DNA of 64,000 bases from Marinobacter sp. MDS2 (GTDB taxonomy: Bacteria; Pseudomonadota; Gammaproteobacteria; Pseudomonadales; Oleiphilaceae): positions 310,001 to 374,000 of the forward strand of contig NZ_JAVAJF010000001.1 of the NCBI RefSeq assembly GCF_030718085.1, in the 5' to 3' direction. Below the pieces are notes generated by a model that saw nothing but the letters and a program-made list of their open reading frames with translations, ran no database searches and was not told where the DNA came from. The first letter of the stretch is position 1, and the number at the start of each line of letters is the position of its first letter. The translations under genes were made by a program, and so were the position numbers. This document shows positions 18,375-27,074 of this stretch, in pieces.

Positions 18375-19253
18375 TCAGAGAACGCCTGAAGCCTTGAGTG
18401 CGTCTTCCACTTCGCCGTGGAACTTGTCACTGAGCGGCGTCAGCGGCAGACGAATCCCTTCACCAATCATGCCCATATGCTGCAGAGCCCACTTCACCGG
18501 AATCGGGTTTGCTTCCAGGAAAAGTTTGTGGTTCAACGGCATAAGCTGTTCGTTAAGACGACGCGTCTCCTCTTCGTTCCCGGCGATCGCGGCTTCACAC
18601 AACTGAGCCATGCCTTTCGGCGCGACATTCGCGGTCACTGAAACATTGCCTTTGGCGCCCGCGAGCATCAGCTCTGCCGCCGTCGCATCGTCACCGGAGT
18701 ACACCGCCAAGCGCCCAGCCAAGCCTTGAATGAGCTCGGTTCCGCGCGGGATATTACCGGTGGCATCTTTAATGCCCACGATGTTGGGAATGTCAGCAAG
18801 GCGTAACACCGTTTCATTCAACATGTCACAGGCAGTACGCCCCGGCACGTTGTATACGATCTGGCTCATGCCCGGAACCGCTTCCGCAATGGCTTTGAAG
18901 TGCTGGTACAAGCCCTCTTGGGTGGGCTTGTTATAGTAAGGCACAACCAGCAAACAGGCATCGGCACCCAGCTTGTGAGCCTCAGTTGTCAGGTCAATCG
19001 CTTCACGGGTGCTGTTACCGCCCGTACCGGCGATTACAGGAATCCTGCCATCCACTCGTTTTATGATATGGCCGATAACCCGACAATGCTCTTTCGGGTC
19101 CAAAGTGGCGGACTCACCGGTGGTGCCCACAGCCACAATGCCATGAGTGCCATTTTCGATATGAAAGTCCACTAGTTTGTCCAAATCTTCCCAGTGGATG
19201 TCACCATTGGGATGCATGGGCGTAACTAGTGCGACGAGGCTACCCGTAATCAT
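18375..19253 (-). CDS. dapA: 4-hydroxy-tetrahydrodipicolinate synthase DapA
   Basis: A 292-residue class I aldolase-type enzyme that condenses pyruvate with aspartate semialdehyde in lysine and diaminopimelate synthesis. Visible motifs are GTTGESATL near residue 43 (substrate loop), YNVPGRTACDM with the catalytic tyrosine near 133, and GIKDATGN with the Schiff-base lysine near 161. The length equals E. coli DapA. It is the first gene of dapA-bamC-purC, with a GGAG ribosome site. Confidence 0.97.
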   Translation of the reverse strand: MITGSLVALVTPMHPNGDIHWEDLDKLVDFHIENGTHGIVAVGTTGESATLDPKEHCRVIGHIIKRVDGRIPVIAGTGGNSTREAIDLTTEAHKLGADACLLVVPYYNKPTQEGLYQHFKAIAEAVPGMSQIVYNVPGRTACDMLNETVLRLADIPNIVGIKDATGNIPRGTELIQGLAGRLAVYSGDDATAAELMLAGAKGNVSVTANVAPKGMAQLCEAAIAGNEEETRRLNEQLMPLNHKLFLEANPIPVKWALQHMGMIGEGIRLPLTPLSDKFHGEVEDALKASGVL

Positions 19254-19327
19254 AAAAACTCCGTCCGAATAAAACCGATATGGTAATGTTGGGCTCGAAC
19301 TGACACAAGGGAATTAAAGGAGATGTC

Positions 19328-19795
19328 ATGTCATCCGTAGCATTGAATCAGCCTGTACCCGATTTTCAGGCCCAGGCCACCGGTGATCAATCAATTACCC
19401 TGGCGGACCTTAAGGGTAAAAACGTTATTATCTACTTTTATCCGAAAGACAACACCCCCGGATGCACCACAGAAGGCCAGGATTTTCGCGATCGCATGGA
19501 GCAATTCACGGCCCTGAACACCGAAATATTCGGCGTTTCCCGCGACAGCTTGCGTGTACACGAGAACTTTCGGGCTAAACACGAATTTCCGTTTCACCTG
19601 ATTTCAGACAAAGACGAAGATCTGTGCAAGCTTTTTGATGTCATTAAGCTCAAAAAACTTTACGGAAAAGAGTATATGGGCATTGAGAGAAGCACCTTCC
19701 TGATCGACAAGGAAGGCGCCCTCCGTCAGGAATGGCGTGGCGTTAAAGTGAAAGGCCACGCCGACGAGGTACTAGACGCTGTCAAAGCTCTCTAG
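19328..19795 (+). CDS. bcp: Thioredoxin-dependent peroxiredoxin (Bcp/PrxQ)
   Basis: A 155-residue peroxiredoxin with AAGGAG before its ATG. The peroxidatic cysteine is in NTPGCTTEGQDFRD near residue 45. The position five residues later, where many Bcp proteins have the resolving cysteine, is not a cysteine here, so the enzyme would follow a one-cysteine route or use a partner. It is divergent from dapA and convergent with the permease gene; stops are separated by three bases. Confidence 0.93.
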   Translation: MSSVALNQPVPDFQAQATGDQSITLADLKGKNVIIYFYPKDNTPGCTTEGQDFRDRMEQFTALNTEIFGVSRDSLRVHENFRAKHEFPFHLISDKDEDLCKLFDVIKLKKLYGKEYMGIERSTFLIDKEGALRQEWRGVKVKGHADEVLDAVKAL

Positions 19796-19798
19796 GTT

Positions 19799-20875
19799 TT
19801 AAACCTTCGCTGCCGGTGAGGAAACATCGTTCTTCACCGGCCAGGCTGCAAACACAGCTTTAAGCATTGTCGCCAAGGGTATGGCGAAGAAAACGCCCCA
19901 CAAGCCCCAGACACCCCCAAAGAACAGCACGGCCACGATAATGGCGACCGGGTGAAGGTTATTAACCTCCGAAAACAACACCGGTACCAATACGTTACCA
20001 TCCAATGCCTGGATAATGCCGTACACCACCATTACCCAGATGAAGTGGCTGCCCCAACCAAACGCAAAGAGCCCGATCACCGCAACCGGAATGGTGACCA
20101 CAGCTGCGCCAATGTATGGAATGACCACGCTCAACCCCACCAGCAAAGACAGCAAGGCAGCATAAGGCATGCCTAATACCTTGAACGCAATATAGGTTAC
20201 CGAGCCTACGATCAGGATCTCGACGGCTTTGCCTCGGACATAATTGGCGCACTGCCGGTTCACCTCGTGCCAGATACCAATCATCATCGGACGCTGCTTA
20301 GGCAACAGGCGTGCGAACGAGCTAACCAACAACTCCCGGTCTTTCAGAAAGAAAAACACGAGAATCGGCACCAGTACCATATAGATTAGAAGTGCGACCA
20401 GATCCGGTATGCTGGAAAGCGAAAACGACACCAGCCACTGGGTTATATGGGCCACTTCGGTAGACACCTGCTGATAAACCGCATTGACCGCCTCGGCCGA
20501 GATCAAATGCGGGTAGTCATCGGGCAACACCTCTAAATAGGACTGAAGCTCGCGGATAATCCTGGGCGCCTCTTTCGCCAGATTCGAGACCTGAGACCAT
20601 ACCAATGGCAGCAAACCGAAAAGAAAACCGACTAACACACCCATAAACATCAGGAACACGCTGATTACCGCAACGAAGTCTGGCACCCCCCATCGTTGCA
20701 GTTTAAGCACCAGACCCTGCAAAATAAAAGCAACAATCAGGGACGCAATTGCGGGCGCCAGCATGGCCCCGAACCAAACAATGAAAACGGTGCCCGCAAG
20801 CAAGATGAGAAACAGCACCACCGCTTCTTCATCCGAAAAGTATTTATTCGCGAGATCTCGCAAGACTCTGATCAT
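19799..20875 (-). CDS. AI-2E family transporter (PerM-like)
   Basis: A 358-residue inner-membrane protein with about seven or eight hydrophobic segments, an early double span (LFLILLAGTVFIVWFGAMLAPAIASLIVAF) and a large central periplasmic or cytoplasmic loop (about residues 95-165). The LVGLSVVIPYIGAAV and GNVLVPVLFSEV segments are typical of the family. Members have been linked to AI-2 export, ion exchange or envelope homeostasis; the substrate is not clear here. It follows tusA on the same strand by 15 bp, so the two are probably co-transcribed. Confidence 0.88.
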   Translation of the reverse strand: MIRVLRDLANKYFSDEEAVVLFLILLAGTVFIVWFGAMLAPAIASLIVAFILQGLVLKLQRWGVPDFVAVISVFLMFMGVLVGFLFGLLPLVWSQVSNLAKEAPRIIRELQSYLEVLPDDYPHLISAEAVNAVYQQVSTEVAHITQWLVSFSLSSIPDLVALLIYMVLVPILVFFFLKDRELLVSSFARLLPKQRPMMIGIWHEVNRQCANYVRGKAVEILIVGSVTYIAFKVLGMPYAALLSLLVGLSVVIPYIGAAVVTIPVAVIGLFAFGWGSHFIWVMVVYGIIQALDGNVLVPVLFSEVNNLHPVAIIVAVLFFGGVWGLWGVFFAIPLATMLKAVFAAWPVKNDVSSPAAKV

Positions 20876-20890
20876 GAAACGCTCCGACGA

Positions 20891-21118
20891 TTATCCGCCG
20901 CACTCTATCACGAACCGGTATTCACCGTTATCTTCCTTATAGCTAAGGAGCTCGTGTGCGGATAATTTGATATAGGCAGGGATATCCCGTGCTGACCCGG
21001 CATCCGTAGCAATCACTTCCAAGCGGTCGCCGGAGGCCATTGCATTAAGCTCTAGCTTGGTTTTCAGAAGCGGCATGGGACAACGCAGCCCACTTGCATC
21101 CAGAATTCTGTCAGCCAT
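20891..21118 (-). CDS. TusA-family sulfur carrier protein
   Basis: A 75-residue protein from the ATG at 21118; an in-frame ATG at 21133 would add five residues and neither has a strong ribosome site. The sulfur-carrying cysteine is in ASGLRCPMPLLKTK near residue 13, the family hallmark. TusA relays persulfide sulfur, for example for tRNA thiolation. Paralogues of this family also appear next to PerM-type membrane genes, as here, so the name TusA is by family rather than proven role. Confidence 0.9.
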   Translation of the reverse strand: MADRILDASGLRCPMPLLKTKLELNAMASGDRLEVIATDAGSARDIPAYIKLSAHELLSYKEDNGEYRFVIECGG

Positions 21119-21288
21119 CTTGGGAAACACCATTAATATTCATTCAACAATGGGCAGGCATTATGCCGAGAGTGTTACTCTATTGCATCAAAACACTTGG
21201 TAATGCTGTCCGGCTCCCGAGCACAAGGCACCCCAGGGCCAGCCGGAGCAAAAAACCACACACTTATGTTGAGGCAACATCTAAGTCA

Positions 21289-22755
21289 ATGAGGCTCATT
21301 CGTACTAACCGCCGCACGCTTTCACTCATCAGCGCGGCCGCCCTGCTCATAGCTTTTCTCGCAACACCTGCGTTAAAGGCTGAACCCTCGCCCCTGCCCT
21401 CGTTTGGGGGAGGCGGACTGATTGCCGGCCAACAGGAAGCCAGCATTGGCGAGCAGGTTATGACCTCTATCCGGCGTTCTGCGCCGCAGGTACAAGACCC
21501 GTTAGTATACGACTACCTCTACAACGTAATTTACCGGCTTGTCCCTTCTGCCCCTTTGGATAACCGAGACTTGCAACTCGTGCTTATCGACAGTCCGGCA
21601 CTTAATGCGTTCGCCGTGCCGGGAGGCGTCGTCGGGGTGAATGGCGGGCTGTTTCTCAACGCCGCTACAGAGCAGCAGTTCGCCTCGGTACTCGCCCACG
21701 AATTGGCGCACCTGAGCCAACGCCATTTTGCCCGCAGAATGGAGCAGCAAGAAACCAGCACCCCTCTGACTTTGGCCGGCATGATTGCAGGCATCGTTCT
21801 CTCTGCGGTCACTCAGTCTGACATCGGAATTGCCGCCATAGCGGGCACACAGGCTATGGCCATTCAAAACATGTTGTCCTACAGCCGGGCGCATGAGCAG
21901 GAGGCCGACCGGGTGGGCCTGGAGATTCTGGCGAACGCAGGCCTCGACCCAAGAGGCATGCCTGAGATGTTCGAGATCATGATGCGCCAGAACCGCCTGC
22001 AAGGGAACAGGATGCCCGAATACCTCTCTACCCACCCCCTGACCCAAAGCCGTGTCTCAGACACCCAAAATCGGGCCGAACAGTATCCGAGCAAAACCGT
22101 GCAGGATAGTCAGGAATACCACCTGATGCGCAGCCGCTTACAGGTTCATTACGCGTCGTCACCCGCGTCTGCGGTCGAAATATTCGAGTCGTACCTGAAC
22201 CGCGACGATACGCAAAAGAACGATGCGATACGCTATGGACTTGCCGTGGCTTATAAAGAAGACAATCAGCTGGATAAAGCCGAAAAGATTCTGTTGGAAC
22301 TTTTGTCTACACATTCTGGACGCATTACGTTCCAGGTGTCTCTGGCGGAAGTCTATACCGAGCAAAAACGCTATGACGACGCTCGACAAATTCTGCAAAC
22401 AGCGCTCTCGCGAAACCCGCGAAACTACCCCATCACATGGGCTTTAGCCGGACTCGAAATTGCTGATGGTAATGGATCAGCAGCCGCGAGCTATTTGAAA
22501 GAACTGACCCGACAGCGCCCTTCGGGTGATCAAATATGGCTGCGACTGGCCGAGGCCGAAGGTATGGCCAGAAACATTGTTGGCGTTCACCGAGCCCGAG
22601 CAGAATACGATGCCTTACGGGGAGACTACCGCTCTGCCCAACGCCAGTTGCGCCAAGCTCAGGAAAAGTTACCGGCCGGCTCTGCGGAGCGGCAGGTGGT
22701 TAGCGAGCGGCTGAGCGAAATCGCCAGCCGCATTCAGCAAGCCGACAGATCCTGA
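21289..22755 (+). CDS. bepA: Periplasmic M48 metalloprotease and chaperone BepA
   Basis: A 488-residue protein from the ATG at 21289; the frame is open further upstream but the first 65 residues precede a clear signal peptide and look non-coding. The signal peptide ends near LKAEP. The zinc motif H137-E-x-x-H141 is in AHELAHLSQRH, with the third ligand in EQEADRVGLE. C-terminal helices form TPR repeats. The layout matches BepA/YfgC, which degrades stalled LptD and BamA. It is divergent from tusA and convergent with nadA. Confidence 0.92.
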   Translation: MRLIRTNRRTLSLISAAALLIAFLATPALKAEPSPLPSFGGGGLIAGQQEASIGEQVMTSIRRSAPQVQDPLVYDYLYNVIYRLVPSAPLDNRDLQLVLIDSPALNAFAVPGGVVGVNGGLFLNAATEQQFASVLAHELAHLSQRHFARRMEQQETSTPLTLAGMIAGIVLSAVTQSDIGIAAIAGTQAMAIQNMLSYSRAHEQEADRVGLEILANAGLDPRGMPEMFEIMMRQNRLQGNRMPEYLSTHPLTQSRVSDTQNRAEQYPSKTVQDSQEYHLMRSRLQVHYASSPASAVEIFESYLNRDDTQKNDAIRYGLAVAYKEDNQLDKAEKILLELLSTHSGRITFQVSLAEVYTEQKRYDDARQILQTALSRNPRNYPITWALAGLEIADGNGSAAASYLKELTRQRPSGDQIWLRLAEAEGMARNIVGVHRARAEYDALRGDYRSAQRQLRQAQEKLPAGSAERQVVSERLSEIASRIQQADRS

Positions 22756-22773
22756 CCCGGATCTGCGACTCAA

Positions 22774-23838
22774 TCAGGAGGCGTTGCCTGCCGCTTTCAG
22801 ATTCATGTTGGCCGTAAAATCGAGCATGCGCTTGAGCGGGCGCAGCGCGTCTTCACGAAGAGCCGGGTCAACATGAACTTCCTGATCACCGGTTTCCAGC
22901 ACATGAAGCAGATTCTCCAGCCCGTTCATCGCCATCCAGGGGCACTGTGCACAGCTACGGCACGTGGCGCCATTCCCGGCGGTCGGGGCTTCGATCAGCG
23001 TTTTATTAGGCGCTAACTGCTGCATCTTGTAGAAGATGCCGTTGTCAGTGGCCACAATAAACTCTTCATTGGGCATACTTTGCACGGCATGGATCAACTG
23101 GGACGTTGAGCCAACCACATCGGCCATTTCCACGACCGCATCGGGGGACTCAGGGTGCACCAGAACGGCCGCATCCGGATACAGCGCTTTCAGATCTTCA
23201 AGCCCTCTCGACTTGAATTCCTCGTGCACAATGCAGGAACCGTCCCACAGGAGCACATCAGCACCCGTTGTTTTCTGCACGTAATGGCCCAAATGCTTGT
23301 CTGGTGCCCAGAGGATCTTTTCTCCCCTGGCATCCAGGTCTTCAACAATCGCCTGCGCACAGCTTGAGGTGACTACCCAGTCTGCCCTCGCCTTCACGGC
23401 CGCGGAGGTGTTGGCATACACCACCACGGTTCGGTCAGGGTGCTGATCACAGAAGTCTGAAAACTCGTCTGCCGGGCAACCAACATCAAGCGAACAGGTC
23501 GCTTCAAGCGTTGGCATCAGCACGCGTTTCTCAGGGTTCAAAATCTTTGCTGTTTCGCCCATAAACCGAACACCGGCCACGACCACAGTGGTGGCTGAAT
23601 GCTGGTTGCCGAAACGCGCCATTTCCAAAGAGTCAGCCACACAACCACCCGTTTCTTCAGCCAGACGCTGAATATCAGGGTCGGTGTAGTAATGAGCAAC
23701 CAGCACAGCATCTTTGTCTAAAAGTACCTGTTTAATGCGGGCCTCAAGCTCGGCTTTCTCGCTAGTGCTGAGAGGCTTAGGCTCAGCGGCATGAGCCAGG
23801 TGTTCCTGAACAAGGATACGGTCTTGCGCTCGTGTCAT
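22774..23838 (-). CDS. nadA: Quinolinate synthase NadA
   Basis: A 354-residue [4Fe-4S] enzyme from the ATG at 23838; the upstream in-frame extension lacks family similarity. It condenses iminoaspartate with dihydroxyacetone phosphate to quinolinate in NAD synthesis. Diagnostic stretches are [31 protein letters not shown] (first cluster cysteine) and [13 protein letters not shown] near residue 300. Length and motifs match the proteobacterial type. Confidence 0.96.
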   Translation of the reverse strand: MTRAQDRILVQEHLAHAAEPKPLSTSEKAELEARIKQVLLDKDAVLVAHYYTDPDIQRLAEETGGCVADSLEMARFGNQHSATTVVVAGVRFMGETAKILNPEKRVLMPTLEATCSLDVGCPADEFSDFCDQHPDRTVVVYANTSAAVKARADWVVTSSCAQAIVEDLDARGEKILWAPDKHLGHYVQKTTGADVLLWDGSCIVHEEFKSRGLEDLKALYPDAAVLVHPESPDAVVEMADVVGSTSQLIHAVQSMPNEEFIVATDNGIFYKMQQLAPNKTLIEAPTAGNGATCRSCAQCPWMAMNGLENLLHVLETGDQEVHVDPALREDALRPLKRMLDFTANMNLKAAGNAS

Positions 23839-23934
23839 TGATGGATCTCTGCGTTGAACGTTACAGGCCGAGTATATCACTTCCCCATTTGAATTGAGGA
23901 CAGGGCGACATCTCCCCAAAAACTGCAGGCAAAA

Positions 23935-23959
23935 AAAAAGAGCCCGAAGGCTCTTTTTT
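23935..23959 (-). terminator. Terminator after the tRNA-Lys pair
   Basis: AAAAAGAGCC, CGAA, GGCTCTTTTT form a symmetrical hairpin with A and T runs on either side, so it could stop transcription in both directions. It lies just downstream of the minus-strand tRNA genes. Confidence 0.85.
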
Positions 23960-23991
23960 CGAGCAAAACCCCTATTCCGGCTTTGCTATGT

Positions 23992-24067
23992 TGGTGGGTC
24001 GTGATGGATTCGAACCATCGACCAATTGGTTAAAAGCCAACTGCTCTACCAACTGAGCTAACGACCC
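23992..24067 (-). tRNA. tRNA-Lys (anticodon TTT), copy 2
   Basis: A 76-nt tRNA with encoded CCA. The acceptor is GGGTCGT/ACGACCC and the anticodon loop CTTTTAA carries TTT. It is identical to the copy at 24128-24203 and is the promoter-distal one. Confidence 0.96.
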
Positions 24068-24127
24068 ATAACTGGTATTGCCGGTTTTTCACCCGACGAA
24101 CAACGGACAAATCCGGTGTTCTGAAAT

Positions 24128-24203
24128 TGGTGGGTCGTGATGGATTCGAACCATCGACCAATTGGTTAAAAGCCAACTGCTCTACCAACTGAGCTAACGA
24201 CCC
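24128..24203 (-). tRNA. tRNA-Lys (anticodon TTT), copy 1
   Basis: Identical in sequence to the copy at 23992-24067 over all 76 nt, 60 bp away on the same strand. The pair forms a short tRNA operon read from the promoter at 24217-24244. Confidence 0.96.
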
Positions 24204-24216
24204 AATGGAGACGCGT

Positions 24217-24244
24217 ATATTAATGATATTTTTTTGCTGATCAA
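24217..24244 (-). promoter_or_regulatory. Promoter of the tRNA-Lys operon
   Basis: On the minus strand TTGATC (24244-24239), a 16-bp A/T-rich spacer, TAATAT (24222-24217), then a GC-rich ACGCGTC discriminator as is common for stringently controlled stable-RNA promoters. The rest of 24245-24321 shows no gene. Confidence 0.6.
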
Positions 24245-24321
24245 CCCCTTTTTTCAGGGTTTTTTAATTTTTTTCAGATCCTGGCCAAACAGCGATCAAC
24301 TTGGTGGTTATGCGAACAATT

Positions 24322-25086
24322 TCACGCTTCACCAAGAAATTTTCGCGCCAGCTCTGCCGCACTGGAGTCGGGGTAATGGTCCAGCACCATTTGCATACGA
24401 CGTTTTGCTTCGCCTTTTTCACCCAGTTTATCGAGCGTAACCCCTAACTTGTAGACCGCATCCGCCGCTTTTCGATGATCATCGTAGCGGGTAGCAACGA
24501 TCGTGAAGGCTTGCTTGGCTTGTTCAAGCTGCGGCTTGGCCAGATACACTTCGCCTAGCCAATAATAGGCATTAACCGTCAGGTCGCCTTCCGGGTACTC
24601 GTCAACGAACTCGTACAGTTGAGTAATGGCCTCGTCGTAGGCCTTTTGGTTTCGGATCAGATCAATAATCTGATTGTAGGTTTTCCGCTCTTCTGCATCC
24701 GGCGCACGGTAGTTACGCACTGCTGGCTTGGCTGAAGAAGATGCCGCACTGCTTGTCGTCGCCTCAGGTGTTGAGGCTTGCTCTTCCATAGCCTTCGACA
24801 AATCAAGTATCCGCTGGTCGAGATCTACGTAGCGGTCCCTTCCCTGCTGCTGCAGCTTACGGATCTCATACTGCTGTTCTTCCACTTTACCCTGAAGCCG
24901 CCGCACATCGCCCTGAAGCTGCTGAATCATGTAAAACAATTCCGCAGTTGCCTGGCTATTGCCAGCCTTACGCTGGGCTTCTGAGGCGGCATTCTGGTAC
25001 GCAGGCGTCGACGACTGTGCAGAAACAACACCCGCCAGGCCGAAGCCTAGCGGGATGAGCACGGCCGCCATGAGTGTGTGTCTCAT
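24322..25086 (-). CDS. cpoB: Cell division coordinator CpoB (YbgF)
   Basis: A 254-residue periplasmic protein with a signal peptide ending near VSAQ, a coiled coil (about residues 45-95, QLQGDVRRLQGKVEEQ and following) and C-terminal TPR repeats. CpoB links Tol-Pal to peptidoglycan synthesis during constriction. It directly follows pal, the standard end of the tol-pal operon. Length and domain order match E. coli YbgF. Confidence 0.94.
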   Translation of the reverse strand: MRHTLMAAVLIPLGFGLAGVVSAQSSTPAYQNAASEAQRKAGNSQATAELFYMIQQLQGDVRRLQGKVEEQQYEIRKLQQQGRDRYVDLDQRILDLSKAMEEQASTPEATTSSAASSSAKPAVRNYRAPDAEERKTYNQIIDLIRNQKAYDEAITQLYEFVDEYPEGDLTVNAYYWLGEVYLAKPQLEQAKQAFTIVATRYDDHRKAADAVYKLGVTLDKLGEKGEAKRRMQMVLDHYPDSSAAELARKFLGEA

Positions 25087-25111
25087 GGGTCAGTCCGTTT
25101 ATTAACGTTAA

Positions 25112-25687
25112 TTACTTGAAAATCAGTTCAACGCGGCGATTCTGGGCATAAGCACTTTCGCTGGAGCCACGAACCACCGGCTTCTCTTCACCATAGCTTA
25201 CGGTTTCAATCTGGCCACGTGAAGCGCCGTTCACTACCAGGAAACGCTCAACGGCTTTTGCACGACGCTCACCCAACGCCAAGTTGTATTCCTTGCTGCC
25301 ACGCTCATCGGCGTGACCTTCAAGACGAACCTGCTGACGCGGGTTACTGGACAGGAAGCGGGCATGGGTAACCAGCGCGTTACGAGCTTCTTGCTTGATC
25401 TCGGAGGTATCGAAATCGAAGTAGAAGGTGGTGATGTTACGCAACGCTTCCTGCTCGGCTTTTGCTCGGGCCTCGGCACGCTCTTCATCAGTCAGAACGG
25501 AAGAAGAAACGCCCTCACCGTCTTCACCACCGTATACTGTGGAGCCGCCTTCCTGATCAATCGCGGCGACGTCTGAGCCGGAGTCGTATCCACCGTCTTC
25601 CATGGTGTCACCGGTCGAGCTACAGCCCGCAACCAGCCCAAAGGACAACAACATCGCAAATGCTTTGTTTTGTGCAGACACTTTCAT
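25112..25687 (-). CDS. pal: Peptidoglycan-associated lipoprotein Pal
   Basis: A 191-residue lipoprotein from the ATG at 25687, which has AAGGAAGG five bases upstream; the frame is open to 25759 but that part overlaps tolB. The lipobox LVAGC is near residue 21. A linker is followed by an OmpA-like domain that binds diaminopimelate, with the typical FYFDFDTSEIK, LEGHADERGSKEYN and NRRVELIF segments. It anchors the outer membrane to the wall and to TolB. Confidence 0.97.
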   Translation of the reverse strand: MKVSAQNKAFAMLLSFGLVAGCSSTGDTMEDGGYDSGSDVAAIDQEGGSTVYGGEDGEGVSSSVLTDEERAEARAKAEQEALRNITTFYFDFDTSEIKQEARNALVTHARFLSSNPRQQVRLEGHADERGSKEYNLALGERRAKAVERFLVVNGASRGQIETVSYGEEKPVVRGSSESAYAQNRRVELIFK

Positions 25688-25737
25688 AACTACCTTCCTT
25701 CTTTTCATGACATTGACTTTGATTAGCTTTGATGGGG

Positions 25738-27069
25738 TTAGCGTGTAATCGGCCCCCAAGCCGGCTCTCTGACCTCTCCTTCTGAGGCAGGCAAGCTGTA
25801 TGCGGCCCCGCCATCAGCAGAAACCACGGTGAGCACCCCTTTGCCGCCTTGTTCTGTGGCATAGATCAGCATTCGGCCATTAGGCGACACACTTGGAGAT
25901 TCATCCGTTCCTGTACGAGTAACAATAAACTCCTCATCGGTTTTCAGGTTGCGACGCGCAATGTGGAACGATCGGTCCCGCTGATGCACGTAGTAAACGA
26001 ATTCGCCTTTGGAGTCCGGACGCGCTCGCGCGTTGTAACGGCTACCAAAGGTAATCCGCCGCGCTTCGGCACCCGGGCGCTCCATGTAATAAATCTGCGG
26101 GCCACCTGATCGGTCAGAGGTAAAGAACACGCCGTTTCCGGTATGGTCCCAGGCCGCTTCGGTATCGATCGCCCAATGATTCGTCAGTTTAGTGATCTTG
26201 CCACTCGCCAGATTCTTTTCGTATACCTCGGCATTGCCGTCTTTTGAGAGCGTCATCAGCAGCGAACGCCCATCCGGTGACCAAGCCGGAGCGGAATTCA
26301 ACCCCGGGAAATCGGCGGCTTTCGTGCGCTTACCGGTCGCCAACTCATGGATATAAATCACCGGCTTGCCAGTCTCGAACGACACGTAGGCCAGCTTTTT
26401 ACCATCGGGGGACCAGGCTGGAGACAAAATAGGCTCAGCACTTTCCAGACGAATTTTCGAACGCTGGCCGTCAATATCACTCACGTGCAGGCGGTAGACG
26501 CTGTTTTTACCCGTACCAGATAGCGTTACGTAGGCCAACTTGGTAGAAAACGCACCGGGCTCGCCGGTAATCGCCTCATACACGCGATCACTGATGTGAT
26601 GGGCCAACGAACGTACATTTCCGGCCGGCGCTGCCGCCGTCTCGCCCAAGATCCGCTGTTCCCGATTCACATCAAACAGTTCGTAACGCGCCTCAACTTT
26701 CCCATTATTGCTAGTCAGTTGACCAACCAACACATAGCGCTGCCCCAGCATGCGCCAGTCTCGGAAATATACTTCTGAACGCTCGGACGGCAGGCTCAAC
26801 ATTTTCGAAGGATCCAGCGGTTTGAACTCACCGCTCATGGTCAAGTCAGCCTGCACAATGCTGCTGACTTTGTCCCCGGCTGGCATCGAACCACTTTCCG
26901 AAAAGGGGACGACGGCCACAGGAATCGCCGAGTTCGCGCCTTCGGTGATGCGAATCAGCAATTCTGCTCGCGCACTCGATGCAACAAAGCACATAACCAC
27001 CAACCAACCGATAACGGTCAGGTTTCGCTTCGCTGTTTCGATCCTCGAAGGTGTGTTCTTAAGCATCAT
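25738..27069 (-). CDS. tolB: Tol-Pal periplasmic protein TolB
   Basis: A 443-residue protein with a signal peptide ending near ARAE (residue 35), a small N-terminal domain, then a six-bladed beta-propeller whose blades each carry SPDGKKLAY or SPDGRSLLM-type repeats. TolB binds Pal and TolA in the periplasm. The gene starts six bases after the tolA stop; the second of two adjacent ATG codons is equally possible. Confidence 0.97.
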   Translation of the reverse strand: MMLKNTPSRIETAKRNLTVIGWLVVMCFVASSARAELLIRITEGANSAIPVAVVPFSESGSMPAGDKVSSIVQADLTMSGEFKPLDPSKMLSLPSERSEVYFRDWRMLGQRYVLVGQLTSNNGKVEARYELFDVNREQRILGETAAAPAGNVRSLAHHISDRVYEAITGEPGAFSTKLAYVTLSGTGKNSVYRLHVSDIDGQRSKIRLESAEPILSPAWSPDGKKLAYVSFETGKPVIYIHELATGKRTKAADFPGLNSAPAWSPDGRSLLMTLSKDGNAEVYEKNLASGKITKLTNHWAIDTEAAWDHTGNGVFFTSDRSGGPQIYYMERPGAEARRITFGSRYNARARPDSKGEFVYYVHQRDRSFHIARRNLKTDEEFIVTRTGTDESPSVSPNGRMLIYATEQGGKGVLTVVSADGGAAYSLPASEGEVREPAWGPITR

Positions 27070-27074
27070 TTACC

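Noticed and set aside
24243..24272. A short CCC/GGG hairpin followed by T runs on the plus strand
   Set aside because: Only a five-base-pair stem and no plus-strand gene upstream to terminate.
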